Assembly (NCBI RefSeq): GCF_014191375.1
Contig: NZ_JACHWN010000005.1
Location: 124,001-188,000, forward strand
Direction of reading: 5' to 3'
DNA from: Mesorhizobium sp. RMAD-H1
GTDB lineage: Bacteria > Pseudomonadota > Alphaproteobacteria > Rhizobiales > Rhizobiaceae
Length of the DNA: 64,000 nucleotides
Of the stretch, positions 37,712-47,845 are shown piece by piece. Every line of letters starts with the position of its first letter. Position 1 is the stretch's first letter. The notes beneath the pieces are model-generated. The model did not search any database and was not told the DNA's origin. It was given only the letters and a program-made list of their open reading frames with translations. The translations under genes and the position numbers were made by a program.

Positions 37712-38457
37712 TGCCGGTCCAGACTTTCGCCCACCGAACCGAGGATCGCCAGCGCTTCTCCAGGGTCGATGCGCCCATCATAGAGCGCACGGCCGGAAAT
37801 GGCGCCTTCGAGCTTCCGCGCGTCCGGCATGGTCATGCGCCTGATGTCCTCGATGGAGGCAAGGCCACCGGAGGCGATGACGGGGATTGAAACGGCATCG
37901 GCCAGCGCCAGGGTCGATTCCCAGTTGATGCCGGCCAGCACGCCGTCGCGGTCGATATCGGTGTAGATGATCGCAGCGACGCCCGCGCCCTCGAACTTCT
38001 TCGCCAGTTCGATGACGCCGAGCTCCGAGGCCTCCGCCCAGCCTTCGACCGCCACCTTGCCGCCCTTGGCATCGATCCCGACGGCGATTTTGCCCGGAAA
38101 TTTCCTGCAGGCCTCGATGACCAGCGCCGGATCACGCACCGCGACCGTGCCGAGGATGACGCGCGTGAGCCCCTTCGCCAACCAGTTCTCGATATGGGCA
38201 AGCGTGCGGATGCCGCCGCCGAGCTGCACCGGGTTTTTCGTGGCCTTGAGGATCGCCTCGACCGCCGCGCCATTGACGCTCTCGCCCGCAAACGCACCGT
38301 TCAAATCGACCACGTGCAGCCACTCGAAGCCCTGCTTTTCGAAGGCTTTCGCCTGGGCGGCGGCATCGGGATTATAGACGGTCGCCTGCGCCATGTCGCC
38401 GAGCTTCAGGCGCACGCACTGACCGTCCTTCAGGTCGATGGCGGGAAAGAGGATCAT
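37708..38457 (-). CDS. hisA: ProFAR isomerase
   Basis: Isomerises ProFAR to PRFAR in histidine synthesis. 249 residues from [17 protein letters not shown], where the Asp of AIDLKDG is catalytic; second Asp in [11 protein letters not shown]; phosphate loops GGGIRTL and [10 protein letters not shown]. The ATG overlaps the hisH stop (ATGA). The frame stays open far upstream, but that part is only hisH in another frame. Confidence 0.97.
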   Translation of the reverse strand: MILFPAIDLKDGQCVRLKLGDMAQATVYNPDAAAQAKAFEKQGFEWLHVVDLNGAFAGESVNGAAVEAILKATKNPVQLGGGIRTLAHIENWLAKGLTRVILGTVAVRDPALVIEACRKFPGKIAVGIDAKGGKVAVEGWAEASELGVIELAKKFEGAGVAAIIYTDIDRDGVLAGINWESTLALADAVSIPVIASGGLASIEDIRRMTMPDARKLEGAISGRALYDGRIDPGEALAILGSVGESLDRQ

Positions 38458-39104
38458 GGCTTCCACTTCAGGAAATTGGCGATGAGGGCCAGGCCGAGCG
38501 CCTGGCTCTTTTCGGGATGGAACTGCGTGCCCGCCAGATTGTCGCGGGCGACGGCGGCGGTGATCTCGCCGCCATAATCCGTCGTTGCCAGCACATCCCA
38601 AGGGTTTTCGGCATCCAGCATATAGGAATGGACGAAATAGGCGTGCAACCCGTCCTTACCCGTCCTGATGCCTTCGAAGAGCGGATGGGAATGTTTCACG
38701 TGAATCGTGTTCCAGCCGATCTGCGGGATCTTCAGGGCAGGGTCCGACGGCGTCATCTCCCGCACGTCGCCTTTGATCCAGCCGAAGCCCTCGGTCACCG
38801 TCTTTTCCAGCCCGCGTGAGGACATCAGCTGCATGCCGACGCAGATGCCGAGGAAGGGCCGCGCCTTTTCGATGGCCACCTCATGAACGGCTTCCGTCAT
38901 GCCGGGCACGGCATCGAGGCCCCGGCGGCAATCGGCATAGGCGCCGACACCCGGCAGGACGATGCGGTCGGCGGTGCGCACCCGCCCGGCATCGGCGGTC
39001 AGCTCGACCTCGGCCTCGATGCCGCTCTCGCGCGCGGCGCGTTCGAAAGCCTTGGTGGCAGAGCGAAGATTGCCGGAACCATAGTCGATGATGGCGACAC
39101 GCAT
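38454..39104 (-). CDS. hisH: Imidazole glycerol phosphate synthase glutaminase subunit
   Basis: Class I glutamine amidotransferase that delivers ammonia to HisF. 216 residues: [21 protein letters not shown], the nucleophile Cys88 in [11 protein letters not shown], and the His-Glu pair in [11 protein letters not shown] near the C-terminus. The codons for HVKHS contain a two-mismatch parS-like sequence at 38692-38707. Overlaps hisA by four bases. Confidence 0.97.
   Translation of the reverse strand: MRVAIIDYGSGNLRSATKAFERAARESGIEAEVELTADAGRVRTADRIVLPGVGAYADCRRGLDAVPGMTEAVHEVAIEKARPFLGICVGMQLMSSRGLEKTVTEGFGWIKGDVREMTPSDPALKIPQIGWNTIHVKHSHPLFEGIRTGKDGLHAYFVHSYMLDAENPWDVLATTDYGGEITAAVARDNLAGTQFHPEKSQALGLALIANFLKWKP
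38692..38707. other. parS-like sequence within hisH
   Basis: TGTTTCACGTGAATCG differs from the parS consensus TGTTTCACGTGAAACA at two positions in the right half. It lies about 13 kb left of oriC, outside the main array, and inside a coding region, so it may be chance or a weak ParB site. Confidence 0.3.
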
Positions 39105-39107
39105 CGC

Positions 39108-39590
39108 TCAGTGCTCCTTGGGGTAGCCGACGAGGCCGAGCGTCCCGCCCGGCCGCGAGGGCGCAAACGGTGCAGGGCGGGGCGCCTGCGTGGCGGGCAC
39201 CGCGACGGGCGCCTCATCCGAAGCGCCGCCCGCGAAATAGCGGATTTCGGCTTCCTCCCGGCTGTCCGCCTCGATCACGCCCTTTTCGGCATAGCCCCGG
39301 CGGCGGAGCGAGGCGATGCGCCAGTTATTGCCTTCGAGCCCCACCAGGGCTGAGACCAGAAGCGACAGGACGGCGGCGGTGCCTGCCAGGTTCCAATAAT
39401 CGCCTGCAAGACCCAGCGCCACGGCCGCAGCCACGACGAGGATCGCCTCGAACCAGAGCCGATGAAACAGAAGCCACAGGAAAGGCATGAAGAATGCGAG
39501 AAGCGAAAAGCCGTCGCGGACGAAAAGGGTGCCTTCCGCCGCATTCCTTCCCGCTTTTGCCGGCGGTTCCATGATGACGAAGCTTGCCAT
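39108..39590 (-). CDS. DUF2628 family membrane protein
   Basis: 160 residues with three or four hydrophobic segments between about 28 and 85 (FSLLAFFMPFLWLLFHRLWF, AILVVAAAVALGLAGDYW, AAVLSLLVSALVGLEGNNWR), then a Pro/Ala-rich cytoplasmic tail. Proteins of this family sit between hisB and hisH in many rhizobia; the function is unknown. It is three bases from both neighbours, so it belongs to the his transcript. Confidence 0.85.
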   Translation of the reverse strand: MASFVIMEPPAKAGRNAAEGTLFVRDGFSLLAFFMPFLWLLFHRLWFEAILVVAAAVALGLAGDYWNLAGTAAVLSLLVSALVGLEGNNWRIASLRRRGYAEKGVIEADSREEAEIRYFAGGASDEAPVAVPATQAPRPAPFAPSRPGGTLGLVGYPKEH

Positions 39591-39593
39591 CGC

Positions 39594-40214
39594 TCAGCCC
39601 TTCAGGGAGCCCTTGGTGGAGGGGATCGCATCCTTCTGGCGCGGATCGACCTCGATCGCGCTCCTCAGCGCGCGGGCCACCGCCTTGAAGCAGGTTTCGG
39701 CGATATGGTGGTTGTTGGCGCCGTAATGATTGGTGACATGGAGCGTGATGCCGGCATTCTGCGCCAGCGCCTGGAAGAATTCGCGCACCAGCTCGGTATC
39801 GAAAGTGCCGATCTTGGGTGCCGTAAATTCCACCTGCCAGACGAGGAAGGGCCGGCCCGAGACGTCGAGCGCGGCACGCGTCAGCGTCTCGTCCATGGCA
39901 AGGTCGATCGAGGCATAGCGCATGATGCCGCGCCGCTCGCCGAGTGCCTTCGCAATGGCCTGGCCGATGGCGATGCCGGTATCTTCCACCGTGTGGTGGT
40001 CGTCGATATGGAGGTCGCCCTTGGCCGCGATCTTCATGTCGATCAGCGAATGGCGCGAGAGCTGCTCCAGCATATGATCGAAGAAGCCGACGCCGGTGGC
40101 GATCTCGGACGCGCCGGTGCCGTCCAGATCGACCGAGACGGCGATGCTGGTTTCCTTGGTCGCGCGTTCGACCATTGCTACGCGGTTGCTGCTCGAGGCC
40201 ATGATCGTTTCCAC
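39594..40214 (-). CDS. hisB: Imidazoleglycerol-phosphate dehydratase
   Basis: Manganese-dependent dehydration of imidazole glycerol phosphate. 206 residues (or 202 from ATG 40202). Signature metal-binding motifs [31 protein letters not shown] and [17 protein letters not shown] are complete. Monofunctional type without the phosphatase domain of E. coli HisB. First gene of the leftward his run; divergent from hslV across about 190 bases that hold promoters for both. Confidence 0.97.
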   Translation of the reverse strand: METIMASSSNRVAMVERATKETSIAVSVDLDGTGASEIATGVGFFDHMLEQLSRHSLIDMKIAAKGDLHIDDHHTVEDTGIAIGQAIAKALGERRGIMRYASIDLAMDETLTRAALDVSGRPFLVWQVEFTAPKIGTFDTELVREFFQALAQNAGITLHVTNHYGANNHHIAETCFKAVARALRSAIEVDPRQKDAIPSTKGSLKG

Positions 40215-40406
40215 TGCCTGATTATCCGTGCCCGCGTTCTAGAACAGGTCGCGGGTTTTGCCAAACGCTTTGATCGGCCACAATGAACGGGTGGTTTGCA
40301 TTTCCTTCACCCGAACATACATAGACTGGGCACAACATTGGGTGTGTACACAGGGGTTCGCATCGCCGCCGTCAGGGGCATGAGGGCCTGCTATAAGGAG
40401 TTTCAC

Positions 40407-40961
<555 letters not shown>

Positions 40962-41127
40962 GGGGTGCGACCGGCACGCCGCCGCAGGGCTTCATCCCGC
41001 CGCCAGACGACCTATATGCGGCTCATGACCCTTGCCGGCGGTGCCGTCCGCGAGAATCTAACCCAATAGATCATGCTGGCTGCATCCGACGATTTACGGG
41101 CAGCAGCGAACTGGAACCTAAGAAATC

Positions 41128-42435
41128 ATGACGACATTTTCTCCCCGTGAGATCGTTTCCGAACTCGACCGCTTCATCATCGGGCAGAAGGACGCCAAGC
41201 GCGCAGTGGCCATCGCGCTGCGCAACCGCTGGCGCCGGCAGCAGCTCGAAGGGCAGATGCGTGAAGAGGTGATGCCCAAGAATATCCTGATGATCGGCCC
41301 GACCGGCGTCGGCAAGACGGAGATTTCCCGCCGCCTCGCCAGACTGGCGGGCGCGCCTTTCATCAAGGTCGAAGCCACGAAATTCACCGAGGTCGGCTAT
41401 GTCGGCCGCGATGTCGAGCAGATCATCCGCGATCTGGTCGAGGTCGCCATCGGACTGGTGCGCGAGAAGAAGCGCGAGGAAGTGAAGGCCAAGGCCCATC
41501 TCAACGCGGAAGAGCGTGTGCTCGACGCGCTCGTCGGCAAGACGGCAAGTCCGGCAACGCGCGACTCCTTCCGCAAGAAGCTGCGTGACGGGCTGCTCGA
41601 CGACAAAGAAATCGAGGTCGAGGTGGCCGATACCGGCTCCGGCATCCCCAATTTCGAGATACCGGGCATGCCGGGCGCCAATATCGGCGTGCTCAATCTC
41701 GGCGACATGCTGGGCAAGGCGATGGGCGGACGCACCAAGACGCGCAAGACGACGGTGAAGGATTCCTATGCGCTGCTTATCAATGACGAATCCGACAAAT
41801 TGCTCGACCAGGAGCAGATCGTGCAGGAGGCGCTGCGGGCCACGGAAGACGACGGCATCGTCTTCCTCGACGAGATCGACAAGATCGCGGCGCGCGACGG
41901 CGGCCTTGGCGCCGGCGTCTCGCGCGAGGGCGTGCAGCGCGACCTCCTGCCGCTGGTCGAGGGCACCACGGTCGCAACGAAGTATGGGCCGGTGAAGACG
42001 GACCATATCCTGTTCATTGCCTCGGGCGCCTTCCATGTCTCCAAGCCTTCGGATCTTCTGCCCGAGCTGCAGGGCCGCCTGCCGATCCGTGTCGAGCTCA
42101 ACGCGCTGACGCGCGAGGATTTCCGCCGCATCCTCACGGAAACCGAGGCGAGCCTCATCAAGCAGTATATCGCGCTGATGGCGACGGAAGAAGTGACGCT
42201 CGAGATCACCGACGACGCCATCGACGCGCTTGCCGATATCGCCGTCGATCTGAATTCCAGCGTCGAGAATATCGGCGCCCGGCGGCTGCAGACGGTGATG
42301 GAACGGGTGCTCGACGAGATTTCGTTCTCCGCTCCCGACAAGACGGGTACGACCTTCATGGTCGACGCGAATTATGTGCGGAAAACGGTGGGCGACCTCG
42401 CCAAGAATTCGGACCTCTCGCGCTTCATCCTTTAA
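41128..42435 (+). CDS. hslU: HslUV protease ATPase subunit
   Basis: AAA+ unfoldase that feeds HslV. 435 residues: [34 protein letters not shown], Walker [15 protein letters not shown], pore motif EVGYVGRD, an intermediate domain of about 110 residues, Walker [14 protein letters not shown], sensor and arginine finger regions ([13 protein letters not shown]), and the C-terminal DLSRFIL that docks into HslV. Terminator downstream at 42519. Confidence 0.98.
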   Translation: MTTFSPREIVSELDRFIIGQKDAKRAVAIALRNRWRRQQLEGQMREEVMPKNILMIGPTGVGKTEISRRLARLAGAPFIKVEATKFTEVGYVGRDVEQIIRDLVEVAIGLVREKKREEVKAKAHLNAEERVLDALVGKTASPATRDSFRKKLRDGLLDDKEIEVEVADTGSGIPNFEIPGMPGANIGVLNLGDMLGKAMGGRTKTRKTTVKDSYALLINDESDKLLDQEQIVQEALRATEDDGIVFLDEIDKIAARDGGLGAGVSREGVQRDLLPLVEGTTVATKYGPVKTDHILFIASGAFHVSKPSDLLPELQGRLPIRVELNALTREDFRRILTETEASLIKQYIALMATEEVTLEITDDAIDALADIAVDLNSSVENIGARRLQTVMERVLDEISFSAPDKTGTTFMVDANYVRKTVGDLAKNSDLSRFIL

Positions 42436-42518
42436 AGAGAAGGAAGCGGGCAAGAGCAAAATATTGCTCCCCTGAGGCAGCCAGCTGTGTCTTTCCGGCA
42501 TCGCTCGCAACTTATTGC

Positions 42519-42552
42519 AAAACCCCCTCGACTTGCGCGAGGGGGTTTTCTA
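42519..42552 (+). terminator. Rho-independent terminator of hslVU
   Basis: Stem AAAACCCCCTCG (42519-42530) and CGAGGGGGTTTT (42538-42549) around ACTTGCG, with a short T-rich tail, about 85 bases after the hslU stop. Confidence 0.88.
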
Positions 42553-42625
42553 TTTTCCGGCGATCTCCTTCATCTGGATTGCGGGCCGCGTTGCGGCCTG
42601 TTGCTTGGGGCTGACAACACTGGAC

Positions 42626-43606
42626 ATGAGAAGCCGACTGAAACTCGTCGCCGGCATGGGCTTTCTTGCCGCGAATATTCTTGCCGTCGCCTTTTGCGGC
42701 ACTGCCAGTGCAGCCGTGCTGGTCCCGCCCGGCAACAGGCATGCGGAGCAGCCGAACATTCCCGGCGCATCGGCCAAGCGCACCCGCGAGCTGAGAACCA
42801 CCTACGAGGCCAAATACCGCAAGATCTATAATCTGCTGGCCGTCGACAAAGGGCTGCGGACGAAGATCAAGAGCACGGCTGCCGCCTATGGCATCGATCC
42901 GATCCACATTGCCGGCGCCATCGTCGGCGAGCATACCTATAATGTCGACGTCTATGACCGGCTGCAGACCTATTACGTCAAGGCGATGTCCTATGTCAGG
43001 CAGGGGGTGAGCTTCGACTACAAGGGCGAATCGATCGGCGATTTTGTGAAAAAATCCGAATTTTCGGTCTGCGCGAGCTTCAAGGACAGCTATTCGCTCT
43101 GGGATTGCCGCGAGCGGGTCTGGGACACCAAATTCCGCGGACGAACGGTGAATGGCCGGTCCTATCCTGACAACCGCTTCAGCGCGGTGTTCTTCCAGCC
43201 CTTCTATGCCGGTCAGACCTTCGGTCTCGGCCAGATCAATCCGCTGACCGCCCTGCAGATGTCCGATGTGGTGAACCGCGTTTCCGGCCTGCCGAAGCTC
43301 GACGCCGAGAACGGAAACGCCGTCTACAAGACCATCATGGATCCGGACCTGACATTGCCCTATATCGCGGCGACGCTGAAGCATGCCATCGACGCCTACC
43401 GGCAGATCGCCGATTTCGACATATCGAAGAACCCCGGCATCACCGCCACGCTCTATAATACCGGCGGAGCCGACGATCGCGCCCGCGTGCTCGCCAGGGA
43501 GAACGCCAAGCGCAAGGCCGCGGGCCAGGAGCCGCTTCTGCCGCAGGAAAACTATTATGGCTGGCTGGTGAACGACAAGCTCGACGAGCTGAGGGAGCTG
43601 TTCTAG
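42626..43606 (+). CDS. Secreted DUF1402 family protein
   Basis: About 326 residues from ATG 42626. An N-terminal signal peptide is clear: basic MRSRLKLV, a hydrophobic core GMGFLAANILAVAFCG and a cleavage-like TASA-AVL. The mature protein contains GIDPIHIAGAIVGEHTYN, FAVFFQPF-type FSAVFFQPFYAGQTFGLGQINPLTALQM and an LPYIAATLKHAIDAY segment, which resemble lytic transglycosylase folds (GQINP), but no function is established for DUF1402. The stop overlaps the stop of the convergent xre gene in CTAG. Confidence 0.8.
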   Translation: MRSRLKLVAGMGFLAANILAVAFCGTASAAVLVPPGNRHAEQPNIPGASAKRTRELRTTYEAKYRKIYNLLAVDKGLRTKIKSTAAAYGIDPIHIAGAIVGEHTYNVDVYDRLQTYYVKAMSYVRQGVSFDYKGESIGDFVKKSEFSVCASFKDSYSLWDCRERVWDTKFRGRTVNGRSYPDNRFSAVFFQPFYAGQTFGLGQINPLTALQMSDVVNRVSGLPKLDAENGNAVYKTIMDPDLTLPYIAATLKHAIDAYRQIADFDISKNPGITATLYNTGGADDRARVLARENAKRKAAGQEPLLPQENYYGWLVNDKLDELRELF

Positions 43607-43983
43607 GAACGGATGCTCCTGCGCCGCTTCTTGGCGGCCTTGACCTGCTCGGTAAGGACAAGGATCGTCTCGCGGTCGATCATCCGGATGCCCGAGGCAA
43701 TGAGATTGGCAAGCTCGGTCGCCTCCGGCGAAAGGCCCGCCGTGTCGATGACCACACGCGGATGGGAAATCTTCGCCAGCTGCTGCAGCTCCTCCGCGTC
43801 GTCCCAGATGATGTTGAAATAGGTGATGATGCGCTGCAGGAGATCCCAGGTCGGCTGGCCGCGGCGACCATGTTCGAGCGCCGAGAGATAGGCGGCGGAA
43901 ACGCCGATCGTCGCGGCCATCTGCTTCTGTGAGACGTTCCGCTCCTCGCGCAGTTCACGCAGGCGTTTGCCGAATGGTGTCAT
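43603..43983 (-). CDS. XRE-family helix-turn-helix regulator
   Basis: 126 residues from MTPFGKRLRELREERNVSQKQMAATIGVSAAYLSALEHGRRGQP, a textbook HTH_3 domain at residues 1-60. The C-terminal half (DAEELQQLAKISHPRVVIDTAGLSPEATELANLIASGI) matches a family conserved in rhizobia beside the smr-mltA genes. Targets are unknown. Four bases follow the smr stop. Confidence 0.88.
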   Translation of the reverse strand: MTPFGKRLRELREERNVSQKQMAATIGVSAAYLSALEHGRRGQPTWDLLQRIITYFNIIWDDAEELQQLAKISHPRVVIDTAGLSPEATELANLIASGIRMIDRETILVLTEQVKAAKKRRRSIRS

Positions 43984-43987
43984 GGTT

Positions 43988-44617
43988 CTATTCCCCCAGA
44001 TCGCCCATGCGGCGCACGCGCACATAAAGCGCGCCATGGCCGCCATGCTTGCGCGCCGCATCTTCATAGGCGCTGACCAGAATGCGGAAAGCGGGTGTGG
44101 AAAACCAGTGCGGCACCGCCTGGCGCAATATGCCTTCGCCGCCGGATGAAGACCCCTTGCCGGTGATCACCAGCACATGGCGAAGCCCGCGGCTGCGCGC
44201 GTCGAGAAGGAATCCGTAGAGAAGGTTATGAGCTTCGTGCTGGGTCAGACCATGCAGATCGATTCGCGCCTCGATGTCGAGGCGGCCCTTGGCGATCTTG
44301 CGATGCGTCGTCCTGTCGAGCGGGTGAAGCGGATAGGGCTCGCGCGGCTTTGCCGGTGGTTTCGGCGGGGCGGGAGGGTCGATTGACGTGCTTTTCTGGG
44401 CTTTCGACGGCGGGACAGGGCGCCGCGCGCCGATTTCCGCCTCCCACAGGTCGAAATCATCCGGCATTTCCGGCCGATTGCGGCGCTGCGGCTTCATCGG
44501 CCTGGCGGTGCGGGCTACGGTTTCCCAGAGGATACGGTCTTCCAGCCGCAACCGATCCCCATCGCGGGGAGGCGATCCGTCCTGCAGTTTTTTCGGCAGT
44601 TTATCTCGGGGCGTCAT
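43988..44617 (-). CDS. Smr domain protein
   Basis: 209 residues. The first 95 are charged and Pro-rich; the C-terminal Smr domain has IDLHGLTQHEAHNLLYGFLLDARSRG and VLVITGKGSSSGGEGILRQAVPHW. Stand-alone Smr proteins of this type act as nucleases in several bacteria, recently linked to collided-ribosome rescue (SmrB in E. coli); the same role here is inferred from family only. Starts three bases after mltA. Confidence 0.88.
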   Translation of the reverse strand: MTPRDKLPKKLQDGSPPRDGDRLRLEDRILWETVARTARPMKPQRRNRPEMPDDFDLWEAEIGARRPVPPSKAQKSTSIDPPAPPKPPAKPREPYPLHPLDRTTHRKIAKGRLDIEARIDLHGLTQHEAHNLLYGFLLDARSRGLRHVLVITGKGSSSGGEGILRQAVPHWFSTPAFRILVSAYEDAARKHGGHGALYVRVRRMGDLGE

Positions 44618-44620
44618 GGC

Positions 44621-45715
44621 TCACCCCTTTATCAATGTATGTGGCACCAGCACATAAAAATCGGCTTCGTTGCGGATCACGCCGGCGATCTCGCCCGCCG
44701 CATCACCCGAACCGGCGAAGAGATCGCCCCGCGCCGGGCCGACGATTGCCGAGCCGGTATCCTGCGCGATCATCAGACGGCGAAAACCGGCAGAATCGAA
44801 AGCGTGGAGATCCGGCGCATCGATGAAAACAGGCGTGCCGAAGGTATGAAGCAGGCGATCGACGGCAATGGATCGCCCGGGCGTCAGCGGAACCTTGGCG
44901 GCGGCGATGGGCCCGAGTTCCGGATCCTCGACCGGTGCCTCACGGAAGAAGATATAGGAACGGTTGCGCCAGAGGATCTCATCCACGCGATGCGGTTTCT
45001 TGTGGAACCAGGCGCGGATCGACTGCATGGTGACGTCCCGCGCGGGCAGTTCGCCCAGTTCGATCAATACCCGGCCCGGCCCGGTGAAGGGATGGCCGGA
45101 TTTGGCGGCATAAGTGACGCGCCGGCTGCTGCCATCAGGCATATTGAGCCGTGCCGCACCCTGCACATGGGCGAAGAAGGCATCGACCCTGTCCCCGACA
45201 TAGGCGATTTCGAGCCCCCGCCCCTCGAGTGCGCCCGTCTCGATGGCGCGGCGATCATGATATTCCGCCAGGCCGGCTCCGCTCCTGCGGGCGAAAGCGA
45301 AGGACGGATCGATATGGGCCGGGCGGTTATGCTCGTCCAGTTCAACGAGATCGTCGGGCTTTCGATGAAAAGGAACATGAAACCGAGCGGTTTTAACAGG
45401 CGATGCGGCTATTTCCGGCTCGTAAAAACCGGTGACAAGGCCTTTTTCACCGCTTTCCGGGCGCAACAGGCATGGAAGAAAATGCGTTTCGAAGAAATCG
45501 CGCGCCGCCTGCGCGCTCGGTGTGCCGGTCTCGCGGGCAATGGCAAAGATCGGCGCCAGCGAATCAAAAGTGATGCCGAGGCTGCCGCTGCGATAGGGCT
45601 TTTCCAGAACCCGGACGGCGGACCGGCGGAAGGCTGCGAAAGCGCCGGCATGGTCATCCTCATGCCAGCCGGGGCAATCCGCATAGGTTACGGGGCTGAG
45701 GAGCCTCGAAAGCAT
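44621..45715 (-). CDS. mltA: Membrane-bound lytic murein transglycosylase A
   Basis: 364 residues. Cleaves glycan strands to 1,6-anhydromuropeptides. The MltA domain (VTGFYEPEIAAS, LQ-like FAHVQGAARLNMPDGSSRRVTYAAKSGHPF) and C-terminal 3D domain with the catalytic Asp (LMIAQDTGSAIVGPARGDLFAGSG) are present. There is no obvious lipoprotein signal or signal peptide from this start, a point shared with rhizobial relatives, so export is unclear. Part of the tim44-mltA-smr-xre series. Confidence 0.9.
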   Translation of the reverse strand: MLSRLLSPVTYADCPGWHEDDHAGAFAAFRRSAVRVLEKPYRSGSLGITFDSLAPIFAIARETGTPSAQAARDFFETHFLPCLLRPESGEKGLVTGFYEPEIAASPVKTARFHVPFHRKPDDLVELDEHNRPAHIDPSFAFARRSGAGLAEYHDRRAIETGALEGRGLEIAYVGDRVDAFFAHVQGAARLNMPDGSSRRVTYAAKSGHPFTGPGRVLIELGELPARDVTMQSIRAWFHKKPHRVDEILWRNRSYIFFREAPVEDPELGPIAAAKVPLTPGRSIAVDRLLHTFGTPVFIDAPDLHAFDSAGFRRLMIAQDTGSAIVGPARGDLFAGSGDAAGEIAGVIRNEADFYVLVPHTLIKG

Positions 45716-45760
45716 CGCCGGTGATCTGTTTCCGTTGAGGGTCGCATCGATCTGCCGGAA

Positions 45761-46462
45761 TCAATCCTCGGCTTCCGTGGCCACCAGCTTCCAGTTGGGG
45801 TCGCGGGAGCGGGTATCGCGCGCGAAAGTCCAGACATCCTTGATCTCGGCCACGGAATCGGGATCGCCCTCGATGACCTTGCCCTCCTTGTCCAACGTGG
45901 CGGAGATCAATTGGCTGACGATGCGCACCGTCACATGCGCGTCACCGCCTTTCATCTCGGCGCCGACGATATCGGCCTTGTCGATCCCGACGAAGGAGGA
46001 ATTGACCTTTTCGCCCCTTGCCTCGCGTTCGCTGATGGCGGAGACAAAACCTTCATAGACCTCCTTGGAAAGCAGCGTCTTCAGCGCCTTGCGGTCGCCA
46101 TCGGCAAAGGACATGACGATCATCTCATAGGCCATCTTGGCGCCGTCGACAAAACGAGCGGGATCGAAGGAGGGGTCGGCGGCGCGAATCGCCCGCAGGC
46201 CCTCGTTGAGCGGTGTTCCCGCCGGCGAGACGGCGTCGATGCTGGTGAAATCCTTTTCCGTTCCGGCCTCCGCGCGCCGCGGCAGCGCGACGACATTGTC
46301 GCCATTGCCGGCCTGCTTCTGCGCATCGCCCGTGCGGGCGGAATAGGGATCGAAAGGCGGACGTTCACTGCCGGTGCGCCGGCCAAGGACATTGCGCAGC
46401 TGCAGGAAGATGATCACCGCTGCCACGAAGAAGAAAATCGTCCCGAAATCGAAGAATTCCAT
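45761..46462 (-). CDS. Tim44/TimA family membrane protein
   Basis: About 233 residues from ATG 46462 (a TTG four codons upstream is less likely). A single membrane anchor FGTIFFFVAAVIIFLQLRNVLG at the N-terminus, a variable linker, and a C-terminal Tim44-like domain (FVDGAKMAYEMIVMSFADGDRKALKTLLSKEVYEGF ... WTFARDTRSRDPNWKLVATEAE). In Caulobacter the homologue TimA is an inner-membrane protein. Upstream of mltA in the same direction. Confidence 0.88.
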   Translation of the reverse strand: MEFFDFGTIFFFVAAVIIFLQLRNVLGRRTGSERPPFDPYSARTGDAQKQAGNGDNVVALPRRAEAGTEKDFTSIDAVSPAGTPLNEGLRAIRAADPSFDPARFVDGAKMAYEMIVMSFADGDRKALKTLLSKEVYEGFVSAISEREARGEKVNSSFVGIDKADIVGAEMKGGDAHVTVRIVSQLISATLDKEGKVIEGDPDSVAEIKDVWTFARDTRSRDPNWKLVATEAED

Positions 46463-46596
46463 ACCGTCTGCCAATCATGGGATGTGAACCAGCATCTGCG
46501 ATCCAACATCGGAATTTTGTCACTGAGCCTGAAAAACATATAGTCCGGCACGTTGAATCATTCAAATGCCGATCTGCAGATCATATGTAGAGAGAA

Positions 46597-47154
46597 ATGA
46601 AGGATTTGCCTTCAAAAATGAATTCGTTCAAACGAAAGGGCGGTTTTCGCGTGCCATCTTCTCTCATTGCGCTTCTCCTTTTCGCGATGCCATTCGTGGA
46701 AATTGCGGGTTTTGTGATCGTCGGCAGCCATATCGGCGTCCTGGCGACCCTCGCTCTGGTGGTGTTCGGCGGCATGCTCGGCTTCTTCCTCCTGCGGGTG
46801 CAGAGCTTCGGCCTCCTGCAGAAGATCAGAGCCGAGGCGGCCGCGGGGCGCGTTCCGGATCGCGAGCTGGTGCATGGCGCCATGCTGGTGCTGGCGGCGA
46901 TCCTCCTGATCATCCCCGGCTTTGTCACCGATATTTGCGGGCTTCTGCTTTTCATCCCGCCGGTGCGCGATCTCGTCTGGCGATATCTCTCGCGCAGCGG
47001 CGTCATCGTCACCGCGGGCAGCATGCGCTACGGGCGCGGCTTTGGCGCGGGTGACAGGCCGCAGCGCGACCAGGTCATCGACCTCGACCCGGAAGATTAT
47101 TCGCGCAAGCCCGATCCCAATTCGCCTTGGCGCGATGATCGCGGGAAGGAATAA
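46597..47154 (+). CDS. fxsA: FxsA family membrane protein
   Basis: 185 residues with three or four membrane segments: LIALLLFAMPFVEIAGFVIVG, VLATLALVVFGGMLGFFLLRVQ and GAMLVLAAILLIIPGFVTDICGLLLFIPP, the FxsA signature, then an Asp-rich cytoplasmic tail. FxsA of E. coli affects phage T7 exclusion; its normal role is unclear. The start is uncertain; a GTG at 46651 preceded by AAAGGGCGG would give a more typical N-terminus. Confidence 0.85.
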   Translation: MKDLPSKMNSFKRKGGFRVPSSLIALLLFAMPFVEIAGFVIVGSHIGVLATLALVVFGGMLGFFLLRVQSFGLLQKIRAEAAAGRVPDRELVHGAMLVLAAILLIIPGFVTDICGLLLFIPPVRDLVWRYLSRSGVIVTAGSMRYGRGFGAGDRPQRDQVIDLDPEDYSRKPDPNSPWRDDRGKE

Positions 47155-47279
47155 ACCTAAAGTTGTGAACCCTTGAAAATGCACCATGTTGCCTTCTTGC
47201 CTCGCCGGGTCACACATGCTAGCCAACCGCATTAACTTCAAGGCCGTGACGGTCATTCCAAAGAGAAGGTCTCCTGACG

Positions 47280-47789
47280 ATGGCAAAAACGCCAAACGAT
47301 ACAACAGCAACGGCTGGCGAAGCAAAGAATGGTAACGGTTCGGGCCTGCAACCCTCGCTGAATATACTGGCGCAATATGTTAAGGACCTGTCTTTCGAGA
47401 GCCCCGGTGCGCCGCTTTCGCTGCGCCCGCGCGAAAAGGCGCCGTCGATCAACATCAATGTCAATGTCAGCGCCAATCCGATCGCCGAAGGCGATTTCGA
47501 CGTCGTGCTGACGCTCAATGCGCAGGCCGGCGAGGGCAAGGACGTGCTGTTCAACGTCGAGCTCGTTTATGGCGGCGTCTTCCGCATCCAGGGCGTGCCG
47601 CAGGAACATATGCTGCCGCTGCTTTTCATCGAATGCCCGCGGCTGCTCTTCCCCTTCGCGCGCCAGATCATCGCCGAAGCAACGCGCAATGGCGGCTTCC
47701 CGCCGCTGATGATCGATCCGATCGATTTCGCGCAGATGTTCCAGCAGCGCATGGCCGAGGAACAGGCCAAGGCGGCGGTCAAGAGCTGA
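47280..47789 (+). CDS. secB: Protein-export chaperone SecB
   Basis: 169 residues. Tetrameric chaperone that keeps preproteins unfolded for SecA. Family core [72 protein letters not shown] and [17 protein letters not shown]. Ends at a bidirectional terminator shared with dnaQ. The fxsA-secB-dnaQ order is the usual one near the rhizobial origin. Confidence 0.97.
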   Translation: MAKTPNDTTATAGEAKNGNGSGLQPSLNILAQYVKDLSFESPGAPLSLRPREKAPSININVNVSANPIAEGDFDVVLTLNAQAGEGKDVLFNVELVYGGVFRIQGVPQEHMLPLLFIECPRLLFPFARQIIAEATRNGGFPPLMIDPIDFAQMFQQRMAEEQAKAAVKS

Positions 47790-47809
47790 CGCTCCGTTCC
47801 ACGAATATT

Positions 47810-47837
47810 AAAAAGCCCGGCATGGCCGGGCTTTTTT
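47810..47837. terminator. Bidirectional terminator between secB and dnaQ
   Basis: AGCCCGGC (47814-47821), loop ATG, GCCGGGCT (47825-47832), flanked by A-rich and T-rich tracts, between the converging secB and dnaQ stops. Confidence 0.92.
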
Positions 47838-47845
47838 GTTGACGA

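Noticed and set aside
40215-40406. Heat-shock (RpoH) promoter ahead of hslV
   Set aside because: Expected for the gene, but no CTTG ... CCATAT-type pair with proper spacing was convincing.
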